Source: Corallococcus sp. AS-1-6
GTDB lineage: Bacteria; Myxococcota; Myxococcia; Myxococcales; Myxococcaceae
Direction: 5' to 3'
DNA length: 64,000 bases
NCBI RefSeq assembly: GCF_020037015.1
Contig: NZ_JAIQDE010000037.1
Location: forward strand, 1 to 64,000
Shown here: piece by piece, positions 35,845-43,481 of the stretch
How positions within the stretch are numbered: the first letter of the stretch is position 1
Layout: every line of letters begins with the position of its first letter
The notes under the pieces: generated by a model
Told to the model about the DNA's origin: nothing
The model's database searches: none
Seen by the model: the letters and a program-made list of their open reading frames with translations, nothing else
Translations under genes and position numbers: made by a program

Positions 35845-36708
35845 ATGATGTGGCTGCGGGACGTGGCGTTGCTGGCGTGCCCGGATTGCCGGGGCCAGTT
35901 GGTGTGGCACGGGCAGCGCGAGGACGACCGGCTGGACGAGGGGCGGCTGCTCTGCGGCGGCTGCGGCGAGACGTGGGGGATGGAGGACGGGCTCGCCCGG
36001 CTGTACCGCGAGGACCGCGTGCAGGGCACGGACCGCCTGATGCGCCACCTCTACGACGGGCTCCCCGCGCTGCACGACCCGCTGACGGCGGTGCTGACGC
36101 CGCTGTTCCAGTCCGTCTCCGAGTCGCGGATGCGCGACGGCTACATGCGCCGGCTGGAGCTGGGCGCGCTGAAGCCTCGCGACGACGGGCAGCCCGTGCG
36201 CGTGCTGGAGGTGGGCGTGGGCGCGGGCGCGAACCTGCCGCGCATCCGGGGCGCGCTGCCGCCGGGCCTGCCCGTGGAGGTGTGGGGCCTGGACCTGAGC
36301 ACCGGCATGCTGGCGCAGTGCGAGAAGCGGCTGCGCAAGGGCCGGGGCGTGAAGGACACGCGGCTTTTGGTGGCGGACGCGCACGCGCTCCCGTTCAAGG
36401 ACGGCCTGTTCGACCGCGTCTTCCACGTCGGCGGGATTGGGAGCTACCGCCAGCCCGCGGTGGCGCTGCGGGAGATGGCGCGCGTGGCGCGGCCCGGCAC
36501 GCCGCTGGTGGTGGTGGACGAGCAACTGGACGCGGCCTTCCGTCCGTCGCTGTTCCAGCGCGCCGCCTTCCGCGCCCTCACGTTCTACACGCGCGAGGCG
36601 AGGAGCCCCCGCGCGCTGCTGCCCCGGAACGCGGAAGACGTCATCGAGGAGCAGGTGTCACCGTTCTACTACTGCCTCACGTTCCGCGTCCCGGCCGTCA
36701 CGGGTTGA
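35845..36708 (+). CDS. Class I SAM-dependent methyltransferase with N-terminal zinc ribbon
   Basis: 287 residues from the ATG at 35845 (a second ATG follows). The N-terminus holds a four-Cys ribbon, CPDCRGQ ... CGGCGE (about 12-44), like Trm112-type zinc ribbons. The methyltransferase core starts near 110: VRVLEVGVGAGANLPRI (motif I), VWGLDLSTGMLAQCEKRL, LVADAHALPFKDGLFDRVFH and REMARVARPGTPLVVVDE. It is a Methyltransf_11 type; the substrate is not known. It starts 8 nt after the kinase stop, so they are co-transcribed. The stop overlaps the convergent SDR gene by 11 nt (36698-36708). Confidence 0.87.
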   Translation: MMWLRDVALLACPDCRGQLVWHGQREDDRLDEGRLLCGGCGETWGMEDGLARLYREDRVQGTDRLMRHLYDGLPALHDPLTAVLTPLFQSVSESRMRDGYMRRLELGALKPRDDGQPVRVLEVGVGAGANLPRIRGALPPGLPVEVWGLDLSTGMLAQCEKRLRKGRGVKDTRLLVADAHALPFKDGLFDRVFHVGGIGSYRQPAVALREMARVARPGTPLVVVDEQLDAAFRPSLFQRAAFRALTFYTREARSPRALLPRNAEDVIEEQVSPFYYCLTFRVPAVTG

Positions 36709-37558
36709 GCACCAGGTCCAGCAGCTTCAGCGTCATGCCGCCCGTGAAGTCGATGGTGGCGCCGTTGAACCACGCGGCGTCGTCGCCCGCGAGCACGGTG
36801 ACGAAGCGGGCCACCTCGTCCAGCGTGGCCATGCGCCCCGCGGGGGTCATGGCCGCGTGGCGCGCCTCCAGGTGGGCCAGCGCCTCCGGCGAGTAGACGT
36901 GGCGCAGCGCGGGCGTCATCACGGTGCCGAACTTGAGCAGGTTGACGCGGTGGCCCTGGGGGCCCAGCTCCATGGCCAGGTGGCGCACGTACATCTCCAG
37001 CGAGGCCTTGGCCGCGCTGATGAGGCCGGTGTTGCCCAGGTGCGTCTCATCCAGCGGGTTCTGCAGGCCCAGGAGGCGCGCGTCCGGGCCCAGCAGGTCG
37101 CGCCGCACCAGGGCCTGCGTCCAGTACACGAACGAGTGCGCCATGCAGTCGAACGTGCGCTGGATGCGGCGCGGGTGCAGCCGGTCCGGTCCCTCGGAGA
37201 GGAAGCGGCCCACGGACGCCCCGGCGATGGCGTGCACGAACAGCTTCACGCTGCGGGGGCCCGCGCGCTGGAGCAGCTCGTCCGCGCCGGCCTCGGCGGC
37301 CTCGGGCGTGGAGGCGTCCGCCTGCCGCAGGTGGATGTCCCGGCCCAGCTCGCGCACGTGGGCCACCAGCTCGCGCGCGGTGTCCGGGTAGCGGCCCCGG
37401 TGCACGCCGAAGATGTCCAGCCCCGGCTTGCGCGCGACGGCCTCCGCGATGGCCGCGCCCGAGCCGGAGGAGGCTCCCAGGATGAGCGCCCACGCCGGGG
37501 GCGGCGGGTCCCCCTCTCTCGCTGGAGCGGATCCGCCTGCTGTGGGGGGCTCTTTCAT
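36698..37558 (-). CDS. SDR-type protein lacking the catalytic tyrosine
   Basis: 286 residues from the ATG at 37558, with GGAAG 5 nt before it. The Rossmann glycine motif GASSGSGAAIAEAVA (about 28-42) shows a short-chain dehydrogenase/reductase, and C-terminal blocks fit (RVNLLKFGTVMTPALRHV, LAGDDAAWFNGATIDFTGGM). At the active site the sequence is GNTGLISAAKASLEMY: the Lys is present, but neither the Tyr-x3-Lys of classic SDRs nor the Tyr-x6-Lys of FabI is found (Ile and Thr stand there). It may be inactive, use another residue, or bind nucleotide only. The BKACE remnant lies 67 nt upstream. Confidence 0.75.
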   Translation of the reverse strand: MKEPPTAGGSAPAREGDPPPPAWALILGASSGSGAAIAEAVARKPGLDIFGVHRGRYPDTARELVAHVRELGRDIHLRQADASTPEAAEAGADELLQRAGPRSVKLFVHAIAGASVGRFLSEGPDRLHPRRIQRTFDCMAHSFVYWTQALVRRDLLGPDARLLGLQNPLDETHLGNTGLISAAKASLEMYVRHLAMELGPQGHRVNLLKFGTVMTPALRHVYSPEALAHLEARHAAMTPAGRMATLDEVARFVTVLAGDDAAWFNGATIDFTGGMTLKLLDLVLNP

Positions 37559-37625
37559 GGTGCTTCCATCATAGGAACCCGGACGCGGCCGGGCTTGGGA
37601 GACGACCCATGCGGGGAGTGAATCC

Positions 37626-38027
37626 TCACGGGCCTCGCGGTGCCTGGACGGCCTCGGCCACCAGCGCGGCGTTGTCCTCCGCGCGTCGTCCATCCCGAAG
37701 CGTGAGCGTGTCCTCCAGCCCGATGCGCGTGTCGAAGCCGTGGCGCGCGGCGTGGTCGAGCACGGCCCACGCGCCTCCCTCCGAGCCGTGGACGAGCAGG
37801 GGACGCGACAGGCACTCCGGCGCGCGCGGCCAGGCCATGAGGCGCGGGACGTCCTCGGGGAACCACACCCCCGCCTCCACGCCGATGCCCGCGTCGAGCA
37901 GCGCGTCCGCGCCCGCGCCCGCGGCGTGACAGGCGGCGGCGTCCTCCGCGAGCGCTTCCGGGGTGATGGGCAGCCGGGGATGTCCGGTGGCCGCGCGGGC
38001 TCCGTTGAGGCAGGCCTTGAGCAACAT
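37626..38027 (-). pseudogene. Internally deleted BKACE (3-keto-5-aminohexanoate cleavage) gene
   Basis: 133 residues from the ATG at 38027; no good Shine-Dalgarno is seen. The first part (LLKACLNGARAATGHPRLPI, EALAEDAAACHAAGAGA) is the normal start of the BKACE family, which uses acetyl-CoA or another acyl-CoA to cleave beta-keto acids in lysine fermentation and related routes. The protein then jumps straight to DALLDAGIGVEAGVWFPEDV, a motif that normally comes much later, and later again from MAWPRAPECLSRP to LLVHGSEGG. The C-terminal block HGFDTRIGLEDTLTLRDGRR is intact. Family members are about 240-300 residues, so about half, including the metal-binding HxH region, is missing, in frame. 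It is probably a remnant. Confidence 0.65.
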
Positions 38028-38195
38028 GCGCGGGATGAAGCCACGGATGACCCCGGGCGCACGGGCTTCGTGAGGTTGCTCCGTCCGCTGGTGGAAATCC
38101 CGCTGCACGAAGGGGTGGGTGGGTTGTTCCCGGGTCCGTCCGCGTTTACCGATGAAGGACGCATCCCCAGCGCCGTGGAGAAGGAGCCTCCCAAC

Positions 38196-38738
38196 GTGCG
38201 TCCTCCGGAAAAGGTCGTATTCGGCCACACCGTCGAAGGCCTGCTGGTGGTCCTGGACGGGCATCTGGAGGGTCCGCTCCGGGCGAGGTTGAAGGCCGTG
38301 GGGCTGGACCTGGACCGGAGGCTGGCGCCCGCCTATCCCCGGGACCAGTGGCACCAGATGTTGATCCTGAGCGCGCAGGTGCTCTTCCCCCACCTCTCCG
38401 TCGGGCAGGCGCACTGGCACCTGGGCCAGCGCTACGTCACGGCCTACTTCTCCACCCGCATCGGCCGCGCGCTCCAGGGCGTGGTGAAGTTCCTGGGCCC
38501 CGCGCGCACGCTGGAGCGCACGACGCGCAACATGGCCTCCGGCAACAACTACCTGCACGTGGACGTGGAGCGCCTGGCCGCCACCGACTACCGGCTGAAG
38601 GTGAGCGAGGGCGGCATCCACCCGGAGTTCATCGGGGCGCTGTGCCACTTCGGCACGCTGTCCACCGGCGTGAAGGGGCTGACCACCGTGGTGGAGGGCC
38701 GCGAGGGGCCCTCCGCCACGTACCGGATGCGCTGGTAG
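38196..38738 (+). CDS. DUF2378 (TIGR02265) family protein, copy 1
   Basis: 180 residues. The GTG at 38196 is chosen because AAGGAG lies 8 nt upstream. The family is restricted to Myxococcales and of unknown function. Seen here: VVFGHTVEGLLVVLDGHLEG, LGQRYVTAYFSTRIGRALQG, LHVDVERLAATDYRLKVSEG and GVKGLTTVVEGREG. The second copy at 41234 aligns over its whole length, with the same start region, including an -AGGAGCCTC- ribosome site and GTG start. The two flank the unknown 755-residue gene on the other strand. There is no signal peptide. Confidence 0.88.
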   Translation: MRPPEKVVFGHTVEGLLVVLDGHLEGPLRARLKAVGLDLDRRLAPAYPRDQWHQMLILSAQVLFPHLSVGQAHWHLGQRYVTAYFSTRIGRALQGVVKFLGPARTLERTTRNMASGNNYLHVDVERLAATDYRLKVSEGGIHPEFIGALCHFGTLSTGVKGLTTVVEGREGPSATYRMRW

Positions 38739-38746
38739 CGCGTGCT

Positions 38747-41014
38747 TCAGCCGTGGGAGATGACGAACTCCTGCTCTCCCACGCGCACCTGGAGCAGGCG
38801 CTGGATGCCCGACCCCAGCTTCCAGCGGAAGGCGAGCTGATCCATCCACGCGACGAACGCGGTGACGCGGAAGTCGTCGCAGGCCAGGTCATCCAGGGCC
38901 GCGAACACCTGCTGCACGGCGCAGGTCGCGTCGTTCTCCGCGACGACGGCCTCCGACTGGATGGCCTTGTTCAGCGCGATGAGCTTGTCGAGCAGGTCCT
39001 TCCAGAACACGTACACCTTCCCGTACGGCCTGCCGCCGACGTCGCCCCCGTAGCGCGAGGACTGCACGAGCACGTCGGAGAACGTGCCCGTGCCGCCGGT
39101 CTGCTCCCAGTGTGACGCGACGAAGCCGTCCGCCCCCGCCTGGGTCTTCAGGTGCCAGGCCACGCTCGCCCTCGCGCGGTCCAGCGTCCAGTCCCTCGCC
39201 CCGTCCTTGAGGTACGCGTCCCAGAGCGGCGTGTAGAGCTCCTCCCGGCGCTGGAGCTGGGTGCGCACGGGCTGGCTGGCCCGGGGCAGCGCGCGCGCCA
39301 GGGCCCTGGCGAAGGCGTTGCGTTCGAAGGCGGGTTCGGAGCCCAGCTTCGCCAGCAGCCGCCGGAAGCTGGGGTTGTCCACGCGCAGGTCCAGCCGCGT
39401 GGTGGTCTTCGTTCCGGCGGGCGCCGCGCGGAAGAGGCGGTCCACCAGCGCCGGCGCGTCCTCCGGACGGACCGCGCCCCAGACGGTGGCGCCGTCCACC
39501 GCGCGTTGGATGAGCTCCTTCGACAGGCCGTCCTCCACCTGGCTCTGGGCGAAGAGGGAGTACTCGAACTCGTCCGCGCTGGGCGTGAGGCTGAAGCGCG
39601 GCATCTGGGCGCTGAAGTCGAGCCCCCAGCGGGAGGTCTTCCCGTACAGCACGCCGGAGCTCGTGTAGCTGCGCGCCCCCAGGAACGCGTAGCGGCGCGG
39701 GCCCTGCCGGTGGTCGCGGGACGCGTGCTGGACGACGGCCTTGAGCTTGCGCCGGTCCTCCTGCGAGGCGAAGTTGAAGTCGCGCCAGCCCAGGCCCAGG
39801 CCCCAGACGCGCTGGGACTCCACGGACTTCATGTGGAAGTAGCGCCGCAGCCAGGCGTCCCGCACCCGGTGCTGGATGGAGGCCAGGTCGCCGGAGACGA
39901 GCGCGCCGTGCGCGCCCGCCAGCTCCTCCGCCGGCACCTCCAGCTCCAGCAGGGTGGAGTCCTCGGTGCTGCGCGCGTACTCGTACTCGAAGCCGGCCTT
40001 GAGCGCGCCGCTCACCACGCTCTCCACGAAGTCCTTCAGCTCTTCGTACGCGGCCGTCACCGACGCGAGCGTGGGCTCCACCGCCTTGAGGAACCCCAGT
40101 TGCGTCAGCAGCGCGGCGGCGACCTGGAGGAGCGCGGGCTGGAGCGAGCCCTTCTCCAGGCCTTCGACGAGCTTCAAGGCGTCCCGCACCTTGGAGTCCA
40201 CGGCGCCCAGGATGGAGGCGAGCAGCGGCGACGAGTGCCCCAGCGACACGCCCGCGGACACGTGCACCGCCGCGGCGTCCGAGGTGGCCTTGCGCACCGA
40301 CACGCGGAACGCTCCGCCGTCCTTGGGCCGGGAGAAGACGATGCGGAACTCGTCCTGGAGGGACACGGTGCCGCCGATGGACGCGCCCGCCTCCGCCTTC
40401 AGCTCGAACACCAGTGGCCCGGCCAGCCGCTTCGCGAGCGCGCCCACCAGGGACGCGCTGATGGCGGACCAGGACACCTTCACGCCGGCCTTCAGGGCCA
40501 CGCACGTCTGGAACGACAGGGCGTCACCGGGCTGGAGCGCCTGCACGTCCCCCAGCACGAAGGGCAGGCGCAGGGACTTCGCGTCCGACCCCAGCGCGGC
40601 CTCCAGGGTCTGGGTGGCGGCGTGGTGCCGGTAGTCCGCCACCTTCACCTGGAGCGCCCCGCCGCCGCTCAGCTCGACGAAGGGGAAGTTCCCCTGGCCG
40701 TTGGCCTCCGCGCTCAGCTCCGCCGCGTACTTCAGCCAGCACGCGGCCCCGTCCGGGGAGAAGAGGGGCTCCGCCGTGGAGCCGTCCAGCTCCTTCGGGG
40801 GCACGCCGATGATGCCGTACGCGTCCTGGTCGTCCCGGTCGTTGAAGAGCTCCACGGGGACCTTGAGCGCGCCCGTCAGGGACACCTGGCCTCCCTGGAT
40901 GGGGATGGCCCTGTTGCCGCTCAGCTCCGCGTGGCCCAGCGCCTGTTCGTGCGCGGCGTTGCCCAGCGCGAGCTTGAGCGTGTTCACCGCGGGAATGTGG
41001 ATGCTCCAGCTCAT
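38747..41014 (-). CDS. Large protein of unknown function between two DUF2378 genes
   Basis: 755 residues from the ATG at 41014, after GGTGGGGGGG. No family is recognised. The N-terminal half is beta-rich (VNTLKLALGNAAHEQALGHA, VSLTGALKVPVELFNDRDDQ, LVFELKAEAGASIGGTVSLQ). The second half is mixed, with helices at 310-360 (VEGLEKGSLQPALLQVAAAL) and an aromatic C-terminal region (VYVFWKDLLDKLIALNKAIQ, VAWMDQLAFRWKLGSGIQRL). There is no signal peptide or membrane segment. The length and continuous codon bias leave no doubt that it is a gene. DUF2378 genes lie on both sides, on the plus strand; its start is divergent from copy 2 at 41234. Confidence 0.75.
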   Translation of the reverse strand: MSWSIHIPAVNTLKLALGNAAHEQALGHAELSGNRAIPIQGGQVSLTGALKVPVELFNDRDDQDAYGIIGVPPKELDGSTAEPLFSPDGAACWLKYAAELSAEANGQGNFPFVELSGGGALQVKVADYRHHAATQTLEAALGSDAKSLRLPFVLGDVQALQPGDALSFQTCVALKAGVKVSWSAISASLVGALAKRLAGPLVFELKAEAGASIGGTVSLQDEFRIVFSRPKDGGAFRVSVRKATSDAAAVHVSAGVSLGHSSPLLASILGAVDSKVRDALKLVEGLEKGSLQPALLQVAAALLTQLGFLKAVEPTLASVTAAYEELKDFVESVVSGALKAGFEYEYARSTEDSTLLELEVPAEELAGAHGALVSGDLASIQHRVRDAWLRRYFHMKSVESQRVWGLGLGWRDFNFASQEDRRKLKAVVQHASRDHRQGPRRYAFLGARSYTSSGVLYGKTSRWGLDFSAQMPRFSLTPSADEFEYSLFAQSQVEDGLSKELIQRAVDGATVWGAVRPEDAPALVDRLFRAAPAGTKTTTRLDLRVDNPSFRRLLAKLGSEPAFERNAFARALARALPRASQPVRTQLQRREELYTPLWDAYLKDGARDWTLDRARASVAWHLKTQAGADGFVASHWEQTGGTGTFSDVLVQSSRYGGDVGGRPYGKVYVFWKDLLDKLIALNKAIQSEAVVAENDATCAVQQVFAALDDLACDDFRVTAFVAWMDQLAFRWKLGSGIQRLLQVRVGEQEFVISHG

Positions 41015-41233
41015 GATGCCCCCCCACCGAGGAATGCCCCTGTTCCGGGGCTGGTGAGCAATCATTGACGTGGGGCCTGCCCGGACGCTTCTGACGGCGG
41101 GGAGGTGAGACTGTCCTCGCGTGAAATCGTCATCACCCCGGGGATGTAGGGGTTGATTCACGAGTCGATGTTCGGTCAAAAGAGGGGCCACCCAAGCCAC
41201 GTCATCCCCCGAGACATGGCGGAGGAGCCTCTC

Positions 41234-41782
41234 GTGTCGAACCCCTCGGAGATCGTCTTCGGCCATACGGTCGAAGGGCTGCTGTTGGCCCTGAAGGGCC
41301 GGCTGGAAGGCCCCAGTCCGCTGCGCGCGAAGCTGAAGGACGCCGGGCTGGACCTGGACCGGAAGCTGGAGCCCGCGTATCCGAACAGCGTGTGGCAGAA
41401 GCTGCTGCAGATTGGCGCGACGGAGCTGTTCCCGGGCGTGCCCATGAACGAGGCGCAGTGGCTGCTGGGAGAGCGCTTCGTCGCGGGCTACTTCGAGACG
41501 AACATGGGCCGCGCGCTGCAGGCGGTGCTGCGGCTGCTGGGCCCGGCGCGCGTGCTGGACCGCATGTCGCGCAACCTGGCCTCCGGCAGCAACTTCCTGC
41601 ACGTGGACGTGGAGCGGCTGGCGGACACGGACTACCGCGTCCGGGTGAACGAGGGCGGGACCTACCCGGAGTTCATCGGCTCCATCTGCCACCACGGGAT
41701 GCTGACCACCGGCGTGAAGGGCCTGACCACCGTGGTCGAGTCCCGCCAGGGCCGCGCCGCCATCTACCGCGTGCGCTGGTAG
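41234..41782 (+). CDS. DUF2378 (TIGR02265) family protein, copy 2
   Basis: 182 residues from a GTG at 41234, with GGAGGAG 6 nt upstream (41221-41227). The ATG at 41216 lacks a ribosome site. It is colinear with copy 1 and clearly related (IVFGHTVEGLLLALKGRLEG, LGERFVAGYFETNMGRALQA, LHVDVERLADTDYRVRVNEG). One difference is a SPLRAKLKDAGLDLDRKLEP loop with one more residue. The family is Myxococcales-restricted and of unknown function. It overlaps the convergent acyltransferase gene end (41764-41782). Confidence 0.88.
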   Translation: MSNPSEIVFGHTVEGLLLALKGRLEGPSPLRAKLKDAGLDLDRKLEPAYPNSVWQKLLQIGATELFPGVPMNEAQWLLGERFVAGYFETNMGRALQAVLRLLGPARVLDRMSRNLASGSNFLHVDVERLADTDYRVRVNEGGTYPEFIGSICHHGMLTTGVKGLTTVVESRQGRAAIYRVRW

Positions 41783-42516
41783 CCGCGCGCCGCGTCCAGC
41801 AGCCCCTGCACCGCGCCCGTCACCTCGCGGTGCACCGTGAGCAGGGACTCGCGATCCGCCGCGTCGAACCCCGGGGCCAGGTGGGTCGTCAGCGGCGCTC
41901 CCACCCATTGGGTCATCTTCACCGGGAAGGGCAGGGACAGCGGCCACGGGCCCGTGGCGCCCACGCCCAGCCACAGCGGCAGCCTCCCCGGCATCCCCAC
42001 GCGCTTGCCCCACGCGTAGCCGTCGTTCAGGCCCACGTAGGCGTCGTCCATGCCGTGGCCCGCGATGGGGACGATGGGCAGGCCGTAGCGCACGGCCAGC
42101 CGCAGGTAGCCCAGCCGCTCTCCCCAGTCCACGCGGTAGCGGTGCCGGAAGTCCCGGCAGCCCTCGCGAGTGCCTCCGGGCTGCACCAGCACGTGCTCGC
42201 CCTTCTTCACCGCCTCCGCCAGCAGCGGCCCGTCGCCGGTGACGAAGCCCAGCCCGTCCGCGACCTGACGCATGCCGGGGATGCGGTCGAACGCGCCGTG
42301 CGCGATGCCGTGCGGCAGGTAGCCCAGCCGGTCATGCAGCGTCACCGTCAGCATGCACAGGTCCAGCGCCAGGGGCCGGCCGTGGTAGCCCACCAGCAGC
42401 TTCGCGCCGGGGCGCAGCAGCGGCTCCAGGTTCACCACCTCGTAGCGGTGGTAGCGCTGGAGCAGGCGGAACGTCGTCAGCCACGCGGCCCGCGCCGCCG
42501 TCGCGGTGAACGTCAC
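41764..42516 (-). CDS. Lysophospholipid/diacylglycerol acyltransferase-like protein
   Basis: 250 residues from a GTG at 42516 that overlaps the stop of the KAS III gene (GTGA). It resembles the TMEM68/DGAT2-like branch of acyltransferases: LLVGYHGRPLALDLCMLT with a catalytic His, then EHVLVQPGGTREGCRDF, GLPIVPIAGHGMDDAY and a Pro-rich late part. The His-to-Asp spacing (H-x6-D) is longer than the usual H-x4-D. It is expected to acylate a glycerolipid at the membrane. It is the third gene of the cNMP-patatin / KAS III / acyltransferase operon. Confidence 0.8.
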   Translation of the reverse strand: MTFTATAARAAWLTTFRLLQRYHRYEVVNLEPLLRPGAKLLVGYHGRPLALDLCMLTVTLHDRLGYLPHGIAHGAFDRIPGMRQVADGLGFVTGDGPLLAEAVKKGEHVLVQPGGTREGCRDFRHRYRVDWGERLGYLRLAVRYGLPIVPIAGHGMDDAYVGLNDGYAWGKRVGMPGRLPLWLGVGATGPWPLSLPFPVKMTQWVGAPLTTHLAPGFDAADRESLLTVHREVTGAVQGLLDAARGYQRTR

Positions 42517-43481
42517 CCGCCCACCCGGTAGAGCACCGCGCCGTGGGCCACGCCCGCGCCCACGCCCACCATCAACACGCGGTCCCCTGGCTTCACCGGC
42601 CGGGTGCGCCACAGCCGGTCCAGCCCCGTGCCCAGCGACGCGGAGCCCACGCTGCCCACGGTGTCCACCACCGTGACGCTCTTCGCCTCCGGCACCTCCA
42701 GCGCCTGGAGGATGGCCGCGAACATGCTCCCGTTCGGCTGGTGCGTGAGCACCCACTCCACGTCCGCCACCGTCAGCCCCGCGCCCTGGAGCACCGTCGA
42801 CGCCGCGCGCTTCAGCGCCCCCAGCGCCACGCGGGTCATGTCGCGCGAGGGAGTGAGGAAGCGCATGCGCTCGGGCTGGCCCGTCTGGTGCGGGTTCTCC
42901 AGAACGACGTCCGGCGGCAGCGTGCCGTCGTTGCCGAACGCGGCCCCCAGCACACCCTCGCCGGGGCGTGCCTCGCCCAGCACCACCGCCGCGGCGGCGT
43001 CACCCAGCACCAGGTAGGGCCGCGGGTCCTCCGGCCGCGTGGTGCGTGACAGCAGCTCCACGGACACCACGCCCACCGGCCCCAACCCCGTCGCCACCGA
43101 GCGCGCCGCCAGGTCGAACGCGCTCAGGAACCCCATGCACGCGTTGCCCACGTCCATCGCGTCGCAGGTCCCGGACAGCCCCAGCGCCGCCGCCACCCGG
43201 CTGCCGTTGGCCGGCGTGGTGACGTCCCCGCCCATCGACGACACGAAGAGGATCCGCCGCAGCGCCGTCGCGGGAAGTCCCGCCGCCTCCAGCGCGCCGC
43301 GCAGGGCCTGTGCGCCGAGGTCCGCCGCGCGCGTGCCCGCCGGAGCGAAGTGCCGCGTGCGGATGCCTGTCTTCCGCTCCACCTCCGCCGCGTCGCGACC
43401 CACGCGCGCGCAGACCTCCGCGGTCGTCACCGGCGGACCGGGCAGCACGCTCGCGGTGCCGAGGATTCGGACCGGAATCAC
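42513..43481 (-). CDS. KAS III (FabH)-like beta-ketoacyl synthase
   Basis: 322 residues from a GTG at 43481 (GTGA overlap with the patatin gene). The thiolase fold and family blocks are clear: RKTGIRTRHFAPAGTRAADL, DVGNACMGFLSAFDLA with catalytic Cys115, LTHQPNGSMF with His247, and VGSVGSASLGTGL. In FabH the third catalytic residue is Asn in GNTSAAS or GNVGSAS; here Ser277 stands at that place. FabH-like enzymes condense an acyl-CoA with malonyl-ACP; members with altered third residues include acyltransferases. The operon context suggests a special lipid. Confidence 0.85.
   Translation of the reverse strand: MIPVRILGTASVLPGPPVTTAEVCARVGRDAAEVERKTGIRTRHFAPAGTRAADLGAQALRGALEAAGLPATALRRILFVSSMGGDVTTPANGSRVAAALGLSGTCDAMDVGNACMGFLSAFDLAARSVATGLGPVGVVSVELLSRTTRPEDPRPYLVLGDAAAAVVLGEARPGEGVLGAAFGNDGTLPPDVVLENPHQTGQPERMRFLTPSRDMTRVALGALKRAASTVLQGAGLTVADVEWVLTHQPNGSMFAAILQALEVPEAKSVTVVDTVGSVGSASLGTGLDRLWRTRPVKPGDRVLMVGVGAGVAHGAVLYRVGG

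Noticed and set aside
32265-36029. 1254-residue open frame on the minus strand
   Set aside because: It is antisense to the kinase-ATPase-TPR gene and low in complexity.
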